Source: Verrucomicrobiaceae bacterium UBA1938
Lineage (GTDB): Bacteria > Verrucomicrobiota > Verrucomicrobiia > Verrucomicrobiales > Verrucomicrobiaceae
Length of the DNA stretch: 64,000 bases
NCBI GenBank assembly: GCA_002336895.1
Contig: DDFC01000036.1
Coordinates: 104,306-168,305 of the forward strand
Direction of reading: 5' to 3'
Shown: positions 51,463 to 60,451 of the stretch, one piece after another
Position numbering within the stretch: the stretch's first letter is position 1
How the letters are laid out: each line of letters opens with the position of its first letter
The notes under the pieces: generated by a model
What the model saw: only the letters and a program-made list of their open reading frames with translations
Told to the model about the DNA's origin: nothing
Database searches by the model: none
Made by a program: the position numbers and the translations under genes

Positions 51463-53133
51463 ATGCCTTTGGAATCCCCACCACCCGCTACTGACGGCCA
51501 CTCCCCCGCCCCGCCCAGCCCGGCACCCAAAAAACGCGGCTGTTTCGGCTCGCTCATTCGCATGGTGTTTTTGCTCACCCTGCTCACGGCGCTCGTGCTG
51601 CCCTTCACCCCGTTTGCGGGCAAGATCAAACGCGGCATCCAGGACATCGTGGCTTCCGCACGCGGGGCCAAAGAGCGCATCGTCACCCGCGACGTCATGA
51701 GGGACGTGATCAAAGAAGTGCCTGTGGTCAAGGAAGTGACCAAGGAGGTCATCCGCGAGGTGCAGCCACCACTCCCAGAGAAGTTCATCCCCCGTAAGGA
51801 TGTGGACGTGGCCACGCTCTTCAACGGCATCACCGTCAAGACCAACCTCATTACCGAAGAAGGGGGCTTTGCCAGTCTGGAGCGTCTGGATCCTGAGGCG
51901 TATAAGGCGGAGTTTCAACTCAGTGTGCGCGTGCCCAAGCCCAACCAGACATTGGAGGAGCTCTCCCGCATCAACAAGAACCTCCCCGCCATGCTGCCCG
52001 GGCTGGAGACCATGCTCAGCAGCGGCAAGGTCAGCGGCTTCTACCACAAGCTCTACGAAAACAAAACCCACCGCGTACAGAACGACCTCACGCGTCTGAG
52101 CAAGATTCTGGATCGCCACAACTTCTACGACACCGAGACCATTCTGGAACTGACCCACCCTGCCACCCAGCGCCGCGCCCTGCTCATCCAGTCTGAGATG
52201 GATGTGGTGGCAGATGGGTCCGATGGCGACCGCATGCCCACGCTGGAAGAGTACATTTACCTCTCCGACTATTACCAGCCCTTCACCAGCTATGCCTGGG
52301 CCAAGGCCACAAAAACGCCAAACCCGCTGCTGGCCAAATGGGAGGAACGTCTGGCGAAGGCGCAGGACGAGTTCTCCAAAAAAGGCCTCAATGCAGCACG
52401 CAATCGCGAGCTGAAAGTCATGATCGACCAGCTCAAGCTCGAGGTCAGCGATTTCAAATCCCGCAGCAGCCTCATTGCCGAGAAAGACCCCTTCATTGTT
52501 CTCTCCCTGCTTTTCCGTGGCTACGCGGACCAGAACAAGCATACCCCGCAAATCGGTGATTATGCCGCCGTCATCCATGAAGGCAAAATCTACCCCGCCA
52601 TCTGCGGAGATTATGGCCCCAGCTTCAAGATGGGAGAGGCATCCCTGCTGATGGCCAAGACCATCAACCCCAAAGCCACCCCCTACATCCGACCAGAGAG
52701 CGATCTGAAGGTGACTTACCTCATCTTCCCAGGCACGGCTGAGAAAGAGCGCAGCGCCCCTGATCTAGCGAAGTGGAAGGAGAAATGCCTGTCTCTGATC
52801 GGCGAGGTCGGCGGCCTCGGCGCAGGCTATGAGCTCTACACCTGGGTGGATCCATTCAAAAAGCCCGAGCCTCCTGCACCCGCAGCAGCTCCTGGTGCCA
52901 CCCCGGCGACACCTGGCACTCCAGCCCCGGGAGCCACGCCTCCCCCCACCCCAGGTGCTCCGGCTGCAGCTCCCACGCCTGCCATGCCGCCCCTCGGAGC
53001 CCCACCCACTCCACCAGTTGGAGCTAATGCACCAGCTGCTGTACCTGCCCCCATCTCCCCGGAGCCTCCCGCTGAGCCAGCCAAATCAGGTGAAGCAAAG
53101 TCCGGCACCAAATCGAAGGCTAAGAAGAAGTAG
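51463..53133 (+). CDS. Membrane-anchored protein with GH75 chitosanase-like domain
   Basis: A 556-residue protein. A proline-rich cytoplasmic start is followed by one membrane anchor (about residues 31-50, 'LIRMVFLLTLLTALVLPF') and a charged 'VIKEVPVVKEVTKEVIREV' stretch. Residues ~240-460 match family GH75 (fungal-type chitosanase): 'SEMDVVADGSDGD', 'DYAAVIHEGKIYPAICGDYG' and 'KMGEASLLMAKTINP', then 'KVTYLIFPGTA'. The catalytic pair seen in fungal enzymes is kept as Asp383 and Glu392, nine residues apart. A ~60-residue insertion rich in charged helices splits the domain. The tail (~475-556) is Pro/Ala-rich and ends in lysines. Hydrolysis of chitosan or a related glycan in the periplasm is inferred, not shown. 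Confidence 0.72.
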   Translation: MPLESPPPATDGHSPAPPSPAPKKRGCFGSLIRMVFLLTLLTALVLPFTPFAGKIKRGIQDIVASARGAKERIVTRDVMRDVIKEVPVVKEVTKEVIREVQPPLPEKFIPRKDVDVATLFNGITVKTNLITEEGGFASLERLDPEAYKAEFQLSVRVPKPNQTLEELSRINKNLPAMLPGLETMLSSGKVSGFYHKLYENKTHRVQNDLTRLSKILDRHNFYDTETILELTHPATQRRALLIQSEMDVVADGSDGDRMPTLEEYIYLSDYYQPFTSYAWAKATKTPNPLLAKWEERLAKAQDEFSKKGLNAARNRELKVMIDQLKLEVSDFKSRSSLIAEKDPFIVLSLLFRGYADQNKHTPQIGDYAAVIHEGKIYPAICGDYGPSFKMGEASLLMAKTINPKATPYIRPESDLKVTYLIFPGTAEKERSAPDLAKWKEKCLSLIGEVGGLGAGYELYTWVDPFKKPEPPAPAAAPGATPATPGTPAPGATPPPTPGAPAAAPTPAMPPLGAPPTPPVGANAPAAVPAPISPEPPAEPAKSGEAKSGTKSKAKKK

Positions 53134-53156
53134 CGCCAGCAGCTGCGCTCATCGCC

Positions 53157-53188
53157 TTTATCGATTCACTGATTGAGTTTATCGATTC
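53157..53188 (+). repeat. Two 11-bp direct repeats 21 bases apart
   Basis: TTTATCGATTC occurs at 53157-53167 and again at 53178-53188, 37 bases before the ATG of the following lipoprotein gene. A spacing of 21 bases is two turns of the helix, as for paired sites of one regulator. Function unproven. Confidence 0.4.
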
Positions 53189-53224
53189 GATCCGCCACCG
53201 CGCACCGCAGACAGGTGCTGTGCC

Positions 53225-53938
53225 ATGAAGCACCGCATCTCCTTACCTGTCGTCGCTGCCGCAGTCGCGGCGGTTGTCTTTCTCAATGCCTGCGAAACCA
53301 CCTCCATCAGCAATGTAAGCGGCCGTAATCCCTTCTATCATGGAGAGATTGCCGAAACAGACCTCCTGGGGCTTTCCGCCAATGGCAGCATCACGGAGGA
53401 GAGCATCCGCACCACTCTGGCCAGGTCCTCGCATAAGAACTTGCGTCTGCGGCAGGGAGAGCATGTGCTGCTCATCCAGTCTGGCAGCCCGCAGCCAGAC
53501 GGCAGCCTGAGTACAGCCTTTCAAAAGCACGTGAGCATCAGTCCCTACTCAGGGCAGCCCATCGAAATGACTGCAAACAATCTGCGGCAGCGCATCACAC
53601 CTGAGGAGCTGCGGATGGCTGCGGCTAGAGCGGGTGCCAGCAAGATCGTCTGCGTCTGGGGGCTCGTCGAGTCAGCCCATGCTCCCACCGGGCTGGAAGC
53701 CGTATCCTGGGTGCCAGTCGTGGGGCTGTTTCTCCCGGACAAGCGCACCGTGAGCCGCCTGACGCTCAAAGGCATGGTCATGGACACCGCCACCGGTGTC
53801 TGGCACAGCTACACCACACAGCCCGTCGCCTGCAATCGCATCACAGCCGGCATCAATGAGGAATACGCGAGCGTTTCCCAGACTGAGCGGATGAAAGCAG
53901 ATGCCTACACCCAGCTGGCCAGGCTCATGTCTCTGTAA
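53225..53938 (+). CDS. Lipoprotein of unknown function
   Basis: A 237-residue lipoprotein ('LPVVAAAVAAVVFLNAC', lipobox Leu-Asn-Ala-Cys followed by Glu). The N-terminal half includes 'NLRLRQGEHVLLIQSGSPQP' and a helix 'EELRMAAARAGASKIVCVWG'; the C-terminal half includes 'RLTLKGMVMDTATGVWHSY'. The alternation of strands and helices resembles small envelope proteins that bind other subunits, but no family is recognised. Direct repeats upstream suggest specific regulation. It converges on hemB with 12 bases between stops. Confidence 0.75.
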   Translation: MKHRISLPVVAAAVAAVVFLNACETTSISNVSGRNPFYHGEIAETDLLGLSANGSITEESIRTTLARSSHKNLRLRQGEHVLLIQSGSPQPDGSLSTAFQKHVSISPYSGQPIEMTANNLRQRITPEELRMAAARAGASKIVCVWGLVESAHAPTGLEAVSWVPVVGLFLPDKRTVSRLTLKGMVMDTATGVWHSYTTQPVACNRITAGINEEYASVSQTERMKADAYTQLARLMSL

Positions 53939-53950
53939 AACGAGGCAGGC

Positions 53951-54925
53951 TCAGCGCCACGCTGCTGACCACTGCTTGGCAAAGTAGGTCAGAATCATAT
54001 CGGCTCCTGCACGGCGGATGCCGATGAGGGACTCGTTTACGATCTTTGTCTCGTCGATCCAGCCTCCGGCGGCACCAGCCTTGATCATCAGATACTCACC
54101 GCTGACCTGATACGCAGCGATGGGCAGCGTGGTGGCGGCGCGGAGCTTGGCGATGATGTCGAGGTATGGCCCGGCTGGCTTTACCATGAGGATGTCGGCC
54201 CCTTCGGCTTCATCCAGAGCGGCCTCACGCAGTGCCTCGCGGGCATTGGCCGGGTCCATCTGGTAGGTCTTCTTGTCGCCAGCCTTGGGGGCAGAGTCGA
54301 GCGCCCCACGAAAAGGTCCGTAGTAGGCACTGGCATACTTGGCGGTGTAGCTCATGATCGAGACTGACTGAAAGCCACCGGCATCCAGCGCGACACGCAG
54401 AGCGGCCACGCGACCGTCCATCATGTCGCTCGGAGCTACAATGTCCGCGCCTGCGCGTGCGTGGCAGAGCGCCTGCTGGCAGAGCACGGCCACGGTTTCA
54501 TCGTTCAGGATGCGGCCGTCATCCGCCACCAGTCCGTCGTGGCCGTCACTGTTGTATGGGTCCAGCGCCACGTCAGTGATCACCGCCAGAGTCGGGTGGG
54601 CGCTTTTCAGCGCACGGATGGCCCGTGGCACCAGGCCGTCATCTGCATGACATGCCTCGGCACCGCGCGTCTTCAGTTCATCTGGGATACGGGGAAACAA
54701 AACCACCGCAGGCACTCCCAGGGCATGAGCTTCTCCAGCTTCCTTTACCAGTCCTTCAATGCTCCAGCGAATGCACCCGGGCATCGACTCGATTGGCGTA
54801 TTGGCATCGCCTTCCTGAATGAAGAGCGGATAGATCAGATGCCCAGGCGTCAGCTCGGTCTCGCGCACGAGATCACGAACGGCAGGAGATTGACGGTTGC
54901 GACGGGGACGAATCGGAAGGTTCAT
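53951..54925 (-). CDS. hemB: Delta-aminolevulinic acid dehydratase (porphobilinogen synthase)
   Basis: A 324-residue enzyme that condenses two 5-aminolevulinate molecules to porphobilinogen in heme synthesis. The two active-site lysines are Lys196 in 'SYTAKYASAYYGPFR' and Lys249 in 'ILMVKPAGPYLD'. The metal-site region is 'DVALDPYNSDGHDG', with aspartates in place of the cysteines of zinc-type enzymes, pointing to a magnesium-dependent form. 'IRPRRNRQSPAVRDLVRETE' at the N-terminus is the usual arm. It is essential for making the heme used by the two c-type proteins in the window. It appears monocistronic. Confidence 0.96.
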   Translation of the reverse strand: MNLPIRPRRNRQSPAVRDLVRETELTPGHLIYPLFIQEGDANTPIESMPGCIRWSIEGLVKEAGEAHALGVPAVVLFPRIPDELKTRGAEACHADDGLVPRAIRALKSAHPTLAVITDVALDPYNSDGHDGLVADDGRILNDETVAVLCQQALCHARAGADIVAPSDMMDGRVAALRVALDAGGFQSVSIMSYTAKYASAYYGPFRGALDSAPKAGDKKTYQMDPANAREALREAALDEAEGADILMVKPAGPYLDIIAKLRAATTLPIAAYQVSGEYLMIKAGAAGGWIDETKIVNESLIGIRRAGADMILTYFAKQWSAAWR

Positions 54926-54969
54926 TGGATGTCTGTAAGCATTTAGGGGCGCCTGGAATAGCCAGGTTT

Positions 54970-55494
54970 TCAGTAAGGAGCCCCGTTGCTCAGTCCGGCA
55001 CCATAGCCACCGCCATAAGGCGAACTGGTGGAAGGGTTCTGCATGAGAGCTGAATTCATCCGGTAGGACGAGCTTTGATTGATCTGCGTGGCGGTTTGGT
55101 TCAGCGAAGAGGAGGAATACTGCAGCGCGGCAGCACGTTCCTCGGCTTCACGTTCTTCCTGAGCCTCCACCTCGGCGATCATGAGCTGACGCACTTTTTC
55201 CGTGATCTGGCCACGATTGGCTGCACGATTGATCTCCACGACCCGGGGATGCGCATCGATATATCTGCTGATGTAACTATCGATTTTTTGCGGGCTCCAT
55301 TTGCCATCAGCCGGTTTACCAGCGGACTGCTCTGCGATCAACTCGGCTTCGGTGGACTTGGGTGCCACGCCCGACTCCACAGCGCGTTTTACATAGGCCC
55401 TGGCCTCGGCTGCACTGCCTGCATGGTAGTCCGGAAGGGTGCTCTGGCAGGAGGCCAGCACGGCCACACTCAGAAGGAGAACGATGTGTTTCAT
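54970..55494 (-). CDS. Lipoprotein of unknown function
   Basis: A 174-residue lipoprotein. The start at 55494 gives 'MKHIVLLLSVAVLASC' with lipobox Leu-Ala-Ser-Cys; the upstream frame is rejected as not signal-like. The mature part has charged helices ('SAAEARAYVKRAVESGVAPK', 'LMIAEVEAQEEREAEERAAA') likely to form a coiled coil, then a Ser/Gln/Asn-rich tail and a Gly/Tyr-rich end ('SPYGGGYGAGLSNGAPY'). No family recognised. It runs in the same direction as hemB, upstream of it, with 44 bases between. Confidence 0.72.
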   Translation of the reverse strand: MKHIVLLLSVAVLASCQSTLPDYHAGSAAEARAYVKRAVESGVAPKSTEAELIAEQSAGKPADGKWSPQKIDSYISRYIDAHPRVVEINRAANRGQITEKVRQLMIAEVEAQEEREAEERAAALQYSSSSLNQTATQINQSSSYRMNSALMQNPSTSSPYGGGYGAGLSNGAPY

Positions 55495-55619
55495 GGTTGG
55501 GCGCTGAATCTGGAGAAGGTTTCGCGCATCACAAGCCAAAGTCGCGTCTGGCAGTTGTCCAGCCAGGCTGGACAAAGTAGTTGAGAGCTTCAGCCCGCTC
55601 TGGAAAATCGCGCCTCCCC

Positions 55620-58600
55620 ATGACGCTCTCTCCGCTCACCCTCCTCACGCTTCTCATCTCCGCCTCTCTGGCCGCGGCTGCCAAGCCGGTGTATGAAAGC
55701 CCGAAGATCACCACCGCTGCGAACACCCCGCGTCTGACCTCAGTGGACGTTTCTCTGAAAGGCGCAAAAGAGCTCTTTCTCGTGGTGGCTGATGAAGGTG
55801 CCATCAGCTGCGACTGGGCTGACTGGATCGAACCCAAGCTGATCATGGCCGACGGCTCCACACAGGATCTGACCAAGCTTAAATGGAAGGCCAGCAGCCA
55901 GGGATCCGGTGGCACGCATGCAGGCAAGTCAGCGATGGGTCAGCCCCTGCTCGTCGGCGGCCAGACCTACACCACTGGCATCGGCACGCACGCCTACTCC
56001 GTCATCTCCTATGATCTGCCGCAGGGCGTGGAGCGCTTCACCGCGCAAGTGGCCCTGGACGACGGCGGCATGGTGCGCGCAGGCAAGCCCAGCGACGCCT
56101 CTGTCAAATTTCAGGTCTTCACCGAGAAGCCGCCAGCCGCGCAGGCTCCCGTCATCGTGGACGACGGCAAGACTGAGGTGCCTGCCGATCTCTTCACGGT
56201 GCCCGAGGGGCTGGAAGTCACAGTCTGGGCCACCTCACCTGCTTTGTTCAATCCCACCAACATCGACTTCGACGCGCAGGGGCGCCTCTGGGTGGCTGAA
56301 GGCGTGAACTACCGCAGCAAAGGCAGCCGCAGACCCGAGGGCGATCGCATCGTGGTGCTGGAAGACACCACAGGCTCTGGCAAGGCCAATAAGAGCACCG
56401 TCTTTGTGCAGGAGCCCGCGCTGGCCGCGCCGCTGGGTGTGGCCGTGCTGGGGAACAAAATCGTCGTTTCGCAACCGCCGGACCTGCTCGTTTACACCGA
56501 TGTGAATGGCGATGGCAAATTCGACCCCGCTGTGGACAAGCGCGAGGCGCTGCTCACGGGCTTTGGCGGTCGTCAGCATGACCACAGCCTGCATAGCGTG
56601 ACCGCCGGGCCTGACGGCCAGTGGTACTGGAACCAGGGAAACACGGGTGCCAAATTCACCGACCACTCCGGCAAAACCTTCAGCATGGGCAGCCCCTACA
56701 TGATGCAGGAGCTGGCTGGGCTGAAAAGCGACGACGGCCATGTGTGGATCGGCGGTTTTGGCGCACGCATGAATCCGGATGGCACCAATGTGACCATCAT
56801 CGGCCACAACTACCGCAACAGCTACGAGCAGACGGTGACGTCCTTTGGCGATGTCTTCCAGAGCGACAACGACGACCCGCCCGCCTGTCGAATCACGCCC
56901 GTGATGGAGGGCGGCAATGCGGGTTTTGCCTCCGCTGACGGCCTGCGCACCTGGGGGGCTGACAAGCGCCCCGGTCAGGACACCCCCACCGCCGAGTGGC
57001 GACAGGAAGACCCCGGCACCATGCCTGCGGGAGACGTGTATGGCGGCGGCTCGCCTACCGGCGTAGGTTTCTATGAAAACGGCGCGCTCGACAAGAAGTG
57101 GAACGGCCTTCTTCTCGCCTGCGAGGCAGGCAAGAACGTGGTCTTTGGCTACCTGCCCAAACCAGATGGCGCAGGCTGGAAGCTGGAGCGCTTTGACTTC
57201 ATGACCTCGAACAAGGAGAAGGAATTTGCCGGCTCCGACTTCCTAGGCGGCAAGCCCTCTGGCGAGATCAAAACCCGCTTCCGCCCCAGCGATGTAACCG
57301 TGGGGCCCGATGGTGCGATCTATGTGGCAGATTGGTTTGATGCCCGAGTGGGTGGCCACGGCACGCTGGACGAGCGCTACACCGGCACCATCTACCGCAT
57401 CGCCCCGAAGGGCTTTGCTTCCAATGTCCCCTCGCTGAAACTCGACACCACCGAGGGACAAATCGCCGCGCTGAAAAGCCCCGCACCCAACGTGCGCTTC
57501 AGCGGCTTCACCGCGGTGAAAGCCCAGGGGGCCAAGGCTGTGCCTGCCGTGGCCGCTTTGCTGAAAGATGACAATGCCTACATCGCCGCACGCGCCGCCT
57601 GGCTGCTGGCGCAGATGGGTGAGGAAGGCGTGGTTCAGGTGAAGCCCTGGCTGGAATCCAAATCCGAAGAGCAGCGCCTCGTGGCCTACCGTGCCCTGCG
57701 CCGTGCAGGTGTGGATGTTCTGGGCATGGCTGCCACAATGGTCACAGATCCATCACCCGCCGTGCGCCGCGAGGTGGCGCTGACACTGCGCGATGTGCCT
57801 GCAAAAGAAAGCCTGCCGCTGCTGGTGAAGCTGGCGCAGCAGTTTGACGGCAAGGACCGCACCTACCTTGAGGCCCTGGGCCTCGGTGCCGAAGGCAAGG
57901 AGGCGGAACTCTATGCCACCGTGTGTCAGGACAAGCCCGCCGCCTGGACCGAGGCACAGGCATGGACCGCCTGGCGTCTGCACCCTGCCGCTGCGGTGGA
58001 GGCCTTCAAGACCCGCGCCCTCGACACCGCGCTGAGCGAGGCGCAGCGCAAGCTCATGGTCACTGGACTGGCCTTTGTGAAAAGCCGCGAAGCCGCCGGT
58101 GCCATGATGGAACTGGCCGTGGCGAAAAACTTCCCCATGCAGGATCTGGCCAAATGGTGGCTGCTCAACCGCAAGAGCAACGACTGGAAGTCCTACGATG
58201 TGGACAGCGGCCTGAAAACACTGGGCCTCTACGATCCCGCCAAGGTAAAACTCGTCGCCGTGGAGATGCCGCCGGAACTCCAGGACGTAGCCGAACTGCC
58301 CACAGGGGCAGAAATCGCCAAGCTGCCCGGAGATGTGCAGCGCGGACAGGCCGCCGTGGCCGTGTGCTTCACCTGCCACAAGGTGGGGCAGGCAGGCGTG
58401 GAGTTTGGGCCGGACCTTACCGCCTTTGGCCGGCAGCAGCCGGTGGAGGTCATCGCCAACGCCATCGCCCGCCCCTCTGCCGACATCTCTCATGGTTATG
58501 AGGGCAGCGAGATCAAAACCAAGGACGGACTCACCATCACCGGCATGATCCTCTCGAGTGGAGATCCGGTCATGATCAAATGCATGGGGGGCATGGTGCA

Positions 58601-58727
58601 GACCGTGCCAAAAGACCGCATCGCCAGCCAAAAGAAGATGAGCCGCTCCCTGATGTACCAGCCTCAGCAGCTCGGCCTCACCCCGCAGTCCATCCGGGAC
58701 ATCGTGGCATATCTGAAGAGCCTGTGA
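55620..58727 (+). CDS. PVC-type heme-binding CxxCH protein with N-terminal NPCBM-like domain
   Basis: A 1,035-residue exported protein. The start at 55620 gives the signal 'LTLLTLLISASLAAAAK'. Residues ~30-175 resemble an NPCBM carbohydrate-binding domain ('AKELFLVVADEGAISCDWAD', 'GIGTHAYSVISYDLPQGVER'). Then comes the beta-propeller dehydrogenase ('PTNIDFDAQGRLWVAEGVNY', 'QHDHSLHSVTAGPDGQWYW', 'DVTVGPDGAIYVADWFDA'), HEAT-like helices (~600-870) and a cytochrome c-like end with Cys916-Phe-Thr-Cys919-His920 and 'AIARPSADISHGYEGSEIKT'. The sugar-binding front suggests a glycan substrate or anchoring point. It is a distant paralogue of the protein at 41,259-44,384 and lies alone. Confidence 0.92.
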   Translation: MTLSPLTLLTLLISASLAAAAKPVYESPKITTAANTPRLTSVDVSLKGAKELFLVVADEGAISCDWADWIEPKLIMADGSTQDLTKLKWKASSQGSGGTHAGKSAMGQPLLVGGQTYTTGIGTHAYSVISYDLPQGVERFTAQVALDDGGMVRAGKPSDASVKFQVFTEKPPAAQAPVIVDDGKTEVPADLFTVPEGLEVTVWATSPALFNPTNIDFDAQGRLWVAEGVNYRSKGSRRPEGDRIVVLEDTTGSGKANKSTVFVQEPALAAPLGVAVLGNKIVVSQPPDLLVYTDVNGDGKFDPAVDKREALLTGFGGRQHDHSLHSVTAGPDGQWYWNQGNTGAKFTDHSGKTFSMGSPYMMQELAGLKSDDGHVWIGGFGARMNPDGTNVTIIGHNYRNSYEQTVTSFGDVFQSDNDDPPACRITPVMEGGNAGFASADGLRTWGADKRPGQDTPTAEWRQEDPGTMPAGDVYGGGSPTGVGFYENGALDKKWNGLLLACEAGKNVVFGYLPKPDGAGWKLERFDFMTSNKEKEFAGSDFLGGKPSGEIKTRFRPSDVTVGPDGAIYVADWFDARVGGHGTLDERYTGTIYRIAPKGFASNVPSLKLDTTEGQIAALKSPAPNVRFSGFTAVKAQGAKAVPAVAALLKDDNAYIAARAAWLLAQMGEEGVVQVKPWLESKSEEQRLVAYRALRRAGVDVLGMAATMVTDPSPAVRREVALTLRDVPAKESLPLLVKLAQQFDGKDRTYLEALGLGAEGKEAELYATVCQDKPAAWTEAQAWTAWRLHPAAAVEAFKTRALDTALSEAQRKLMVTGLAFVKSREAAGAMMELAVAKNFPMQDLAKWWLLNRKSNDWKSYDVDSGLKTLGLYDPAKVKLVAVEMPPELQDVAELPTGAEIAKLPGDVQRGQAAVAVCFTCHKVGQAGVEFGPDLTAFGRQQPVEVIANAIARPSADISHGYEGSEIKTKDGLTITGMILSSGDPVMIKCMGGMVQTVPKDRIASQKKMSRSLMYQPQQLGLTPQSIRDIVAYLKSL

Positions 58728-58874
58728 TGAAAAGCACCAAGGAACCGGACTCTCCGTGAAATTCCGCTGCTGTCAGCCTGTCCTCCCTCAGCCAGGCTCC
58801 CGCCCGACACCGCCGGAGATATTTCCAGCCAGTCTTGAACGATTTGCTGGAATTTACGCAGGAAATCACAAACC

Positions 58875-59540
58875 ATGCGCGCCTTGGCGCGCGTATCAGT
58901 TGCCATCAGACAACGCATGGACATCTTGTCGAAGACATTTTCAGCCAAAGGTTTCGTGCTCCCGCACACTCTGCCGGTGATTGTGCTGGACGACTGCTAC
59001 CATTTCCCCGGCTGCCACCTGCCTCTCTTCATCTTTGAAGACCGCTACCGGCGCATGCTAGACTATGCGCTGTGCACCGACCGCATGTTCTGCGTGGGTG
59101 TCTCCGACGGCAAATGCGGAGTGCTGCCCGTCACCACAGCCGGCCTGATCCGCGCCTCTGTAAAGAACCCCGACGGCACCTCCCAGGTGATGCTCTACGG
59201 CCTGTGCCGCGTGCGTATCACCGGCTGGGAACAGATGAAGCCCTTCCGTATCGCCCGGGTGGAACCCGTGCTCACTCAGAGCGCGCCCGTCAAGACCCTG
59301 CGCCAGCTCAAAGCCGAGGCTCTGGAACTCCTGCCGCCCCCCACCGCAGACAGCTGCGCCGGCATGCACCAGCTGCGCGAGGAACTGGAGGAGATGGACG
59401 AACCCGAAGCGGTGTGTGACATCCTCACCTTCCACTTTGTACGTCAGAAATCCGCCCTCCGCCGCCTGCTGGAAGAATGCTGCCCTCGCCGCCGCTACGA
59501 GCTCCTCATTTGCGAGCTGGAGAAAGCACAGGGCTGCTGA
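58875..59540 (+). CDS. LON substrate-binding domain protein
   Basis: A 221-residue protein made of the Lon N-terminal domain only ('VLPHTLPVIVLDDCYHFPGC' then 'HLPLFIFEDRYRRMLDYAL'), without ATPase or protease domains. Stand-alone proteins of this kind occur in many bacteria, and their role is unclear; substrate recognition is assumed from Lon. The start at 58875 is supported by AGGA eleven bases upstream; an internal ATG at 58917 ('MDILSKTFSAKGF') is an alternative. The C-terminal region is helical and rich in cysteines. It converges on the FAH-family gene. Confidence 0.82.
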   Translation: MRALARVSVAIRQRMDILSKTFSAKGFVLPHTLPVIVLDDCYHFPGCHLPLFIFEDRYRRMLDYALCTDRMFCVGVSDGKCGVLPVTTAGLIRASVKNPDGTSQVMLYGLCRVRITGWEQMKPFRIARVEPVLTQSAPVKTLRQLKAEALELLPPPTADSCAGMHQLREELEEMDEPEAVCDILTFHFVRQKSALRRLLEECCPRRRYELLICELEKAQGC

Positions 59541-59576
59541 AACAAGCCAGCCCATTGAGGGACAGACTTTTCAGTG

Positions 59577-60380
59577 TCACCCCTCATCCTTGACCAGATT
59601 GGTCAGCGTGCCGATTTGGCCAATCTCCACGCTCACGGAGTCCCCATCCTTCATAAAGACCGGCGGTGTACGTGCCATTCCCACACCATGTGGCGTGCCG
59701 GTGAGTATGACGGTGCCCGGCATGAGCGTGGTGCTGCCGCTGAGAAACTCGATCAGCGTGGGTACATCAAAAATCATGTCGTCGGTGTTCCAGTCCTGCA
59801 TGACCTCGCCATTGAGCACCGTCTTGATGGGCAGGCTGTTTGGATTGGAAATTTCATCTGCTGTGACGAGAACGGGGCCCAGAGGGCAGAAGGTGTCGAA
59901 GGATTTGCCGCGGCACCACTGGCCGCCGCCGCCGTGCTTCTGCCAGTCTCGTGCGCTCACATCATTGCCGCAGGTGTAGCCCAGCACGTAGTTCAGCGCA
60001 TCGGCCTTGCTCACGTTCTTTGCCTTCTTGCCGATCACCACCGCCAGTTCGGCCTCGTAGTCCACCTTGTCGCTCTTGAGCTTGGTGGGCAGCAGGATCG
60101 GCTCGCCCGGATGCTGCACCACATTTGGCAGCTTCATGAAAACCACGGGATGTTTTGGCAGCTCCGCCTTCGTCTCTTCCGCATGCTTTTTGTAATTGAG
60201 CCCGATGCAGATGATCGCAAACGGCTGGATGGGAGAGAGCAGTTTCGCCACCTCCGCCTTTCGCTCCGTCACGCGATGCTCGCCATAGATGTCTCCTTCG
60301 ATCACGAGCGCCGAGCCGTCAGCCTGCTGCGCGGCATGAGCGACGTTTCCCTGAGAGTCGGAGTAGCGGATGATTTTCAT
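59577..60380 (-). CDS. Fumarylacetoacetate hydrolase family protein
   Basis: A 267-residue enzyme. The start at 60380 ('MKIIRYSDSQGNVAHA') fits the family; an upstream ATG at 60416 adds 12 nonconserved residues. FAH-fold landmarks: 'ICIGLNYKKHAEET', 'VVFMKLPNVVQHPGEPI', the metal-binding acidic pair in 'VDYEAELAVVIGKKAKN', 'GYTCGNDVSARDWQ', 'GKSFDTFCPLGPVLV' and 'GTVILTGTPHGVGMAR'. Members hydrolyse or decarboxylate beta-diketo acids (ureidoglycolate lyase, acylpyruvase, 2-hydroxyhepta-2,4-diene-1,7-dioate isomerase), and sequence alone does not separate them. No catabolic neighbours help. Confidence 0.9.
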   Translation of the reverse strand: MKIIRYSDSQGNVAHAAQQADGSALVIEGDIYGEHRVTERKAEVAKLLSPIQPFAIICIGLNYKKHAEETKAELPKHPVVFMKLPNVVQHPGEPILLPTKLKSDKVDYEAELAVVIGKKAKNVSKADALNYVLGYTCGNDVSARDWQKHGGGGQWCRGKSFDTFCPLGPVLVTADEISNPNSLPIKTVLNGEVMQDWNTDDMIFDVPTLIEFLSGSTTLMPGTVILTGTPHGVGMARTPPVFMKDGDSVSVEIGQIGTLTNLVKDEG

Positions 60381-60451
60381 TTTCGCCAAGTGAAGCTGGC
60401 ACTCCTGCCGCGACAACTGTTTTCTAAACCAGACTGGGCAGGAATGCCCGG

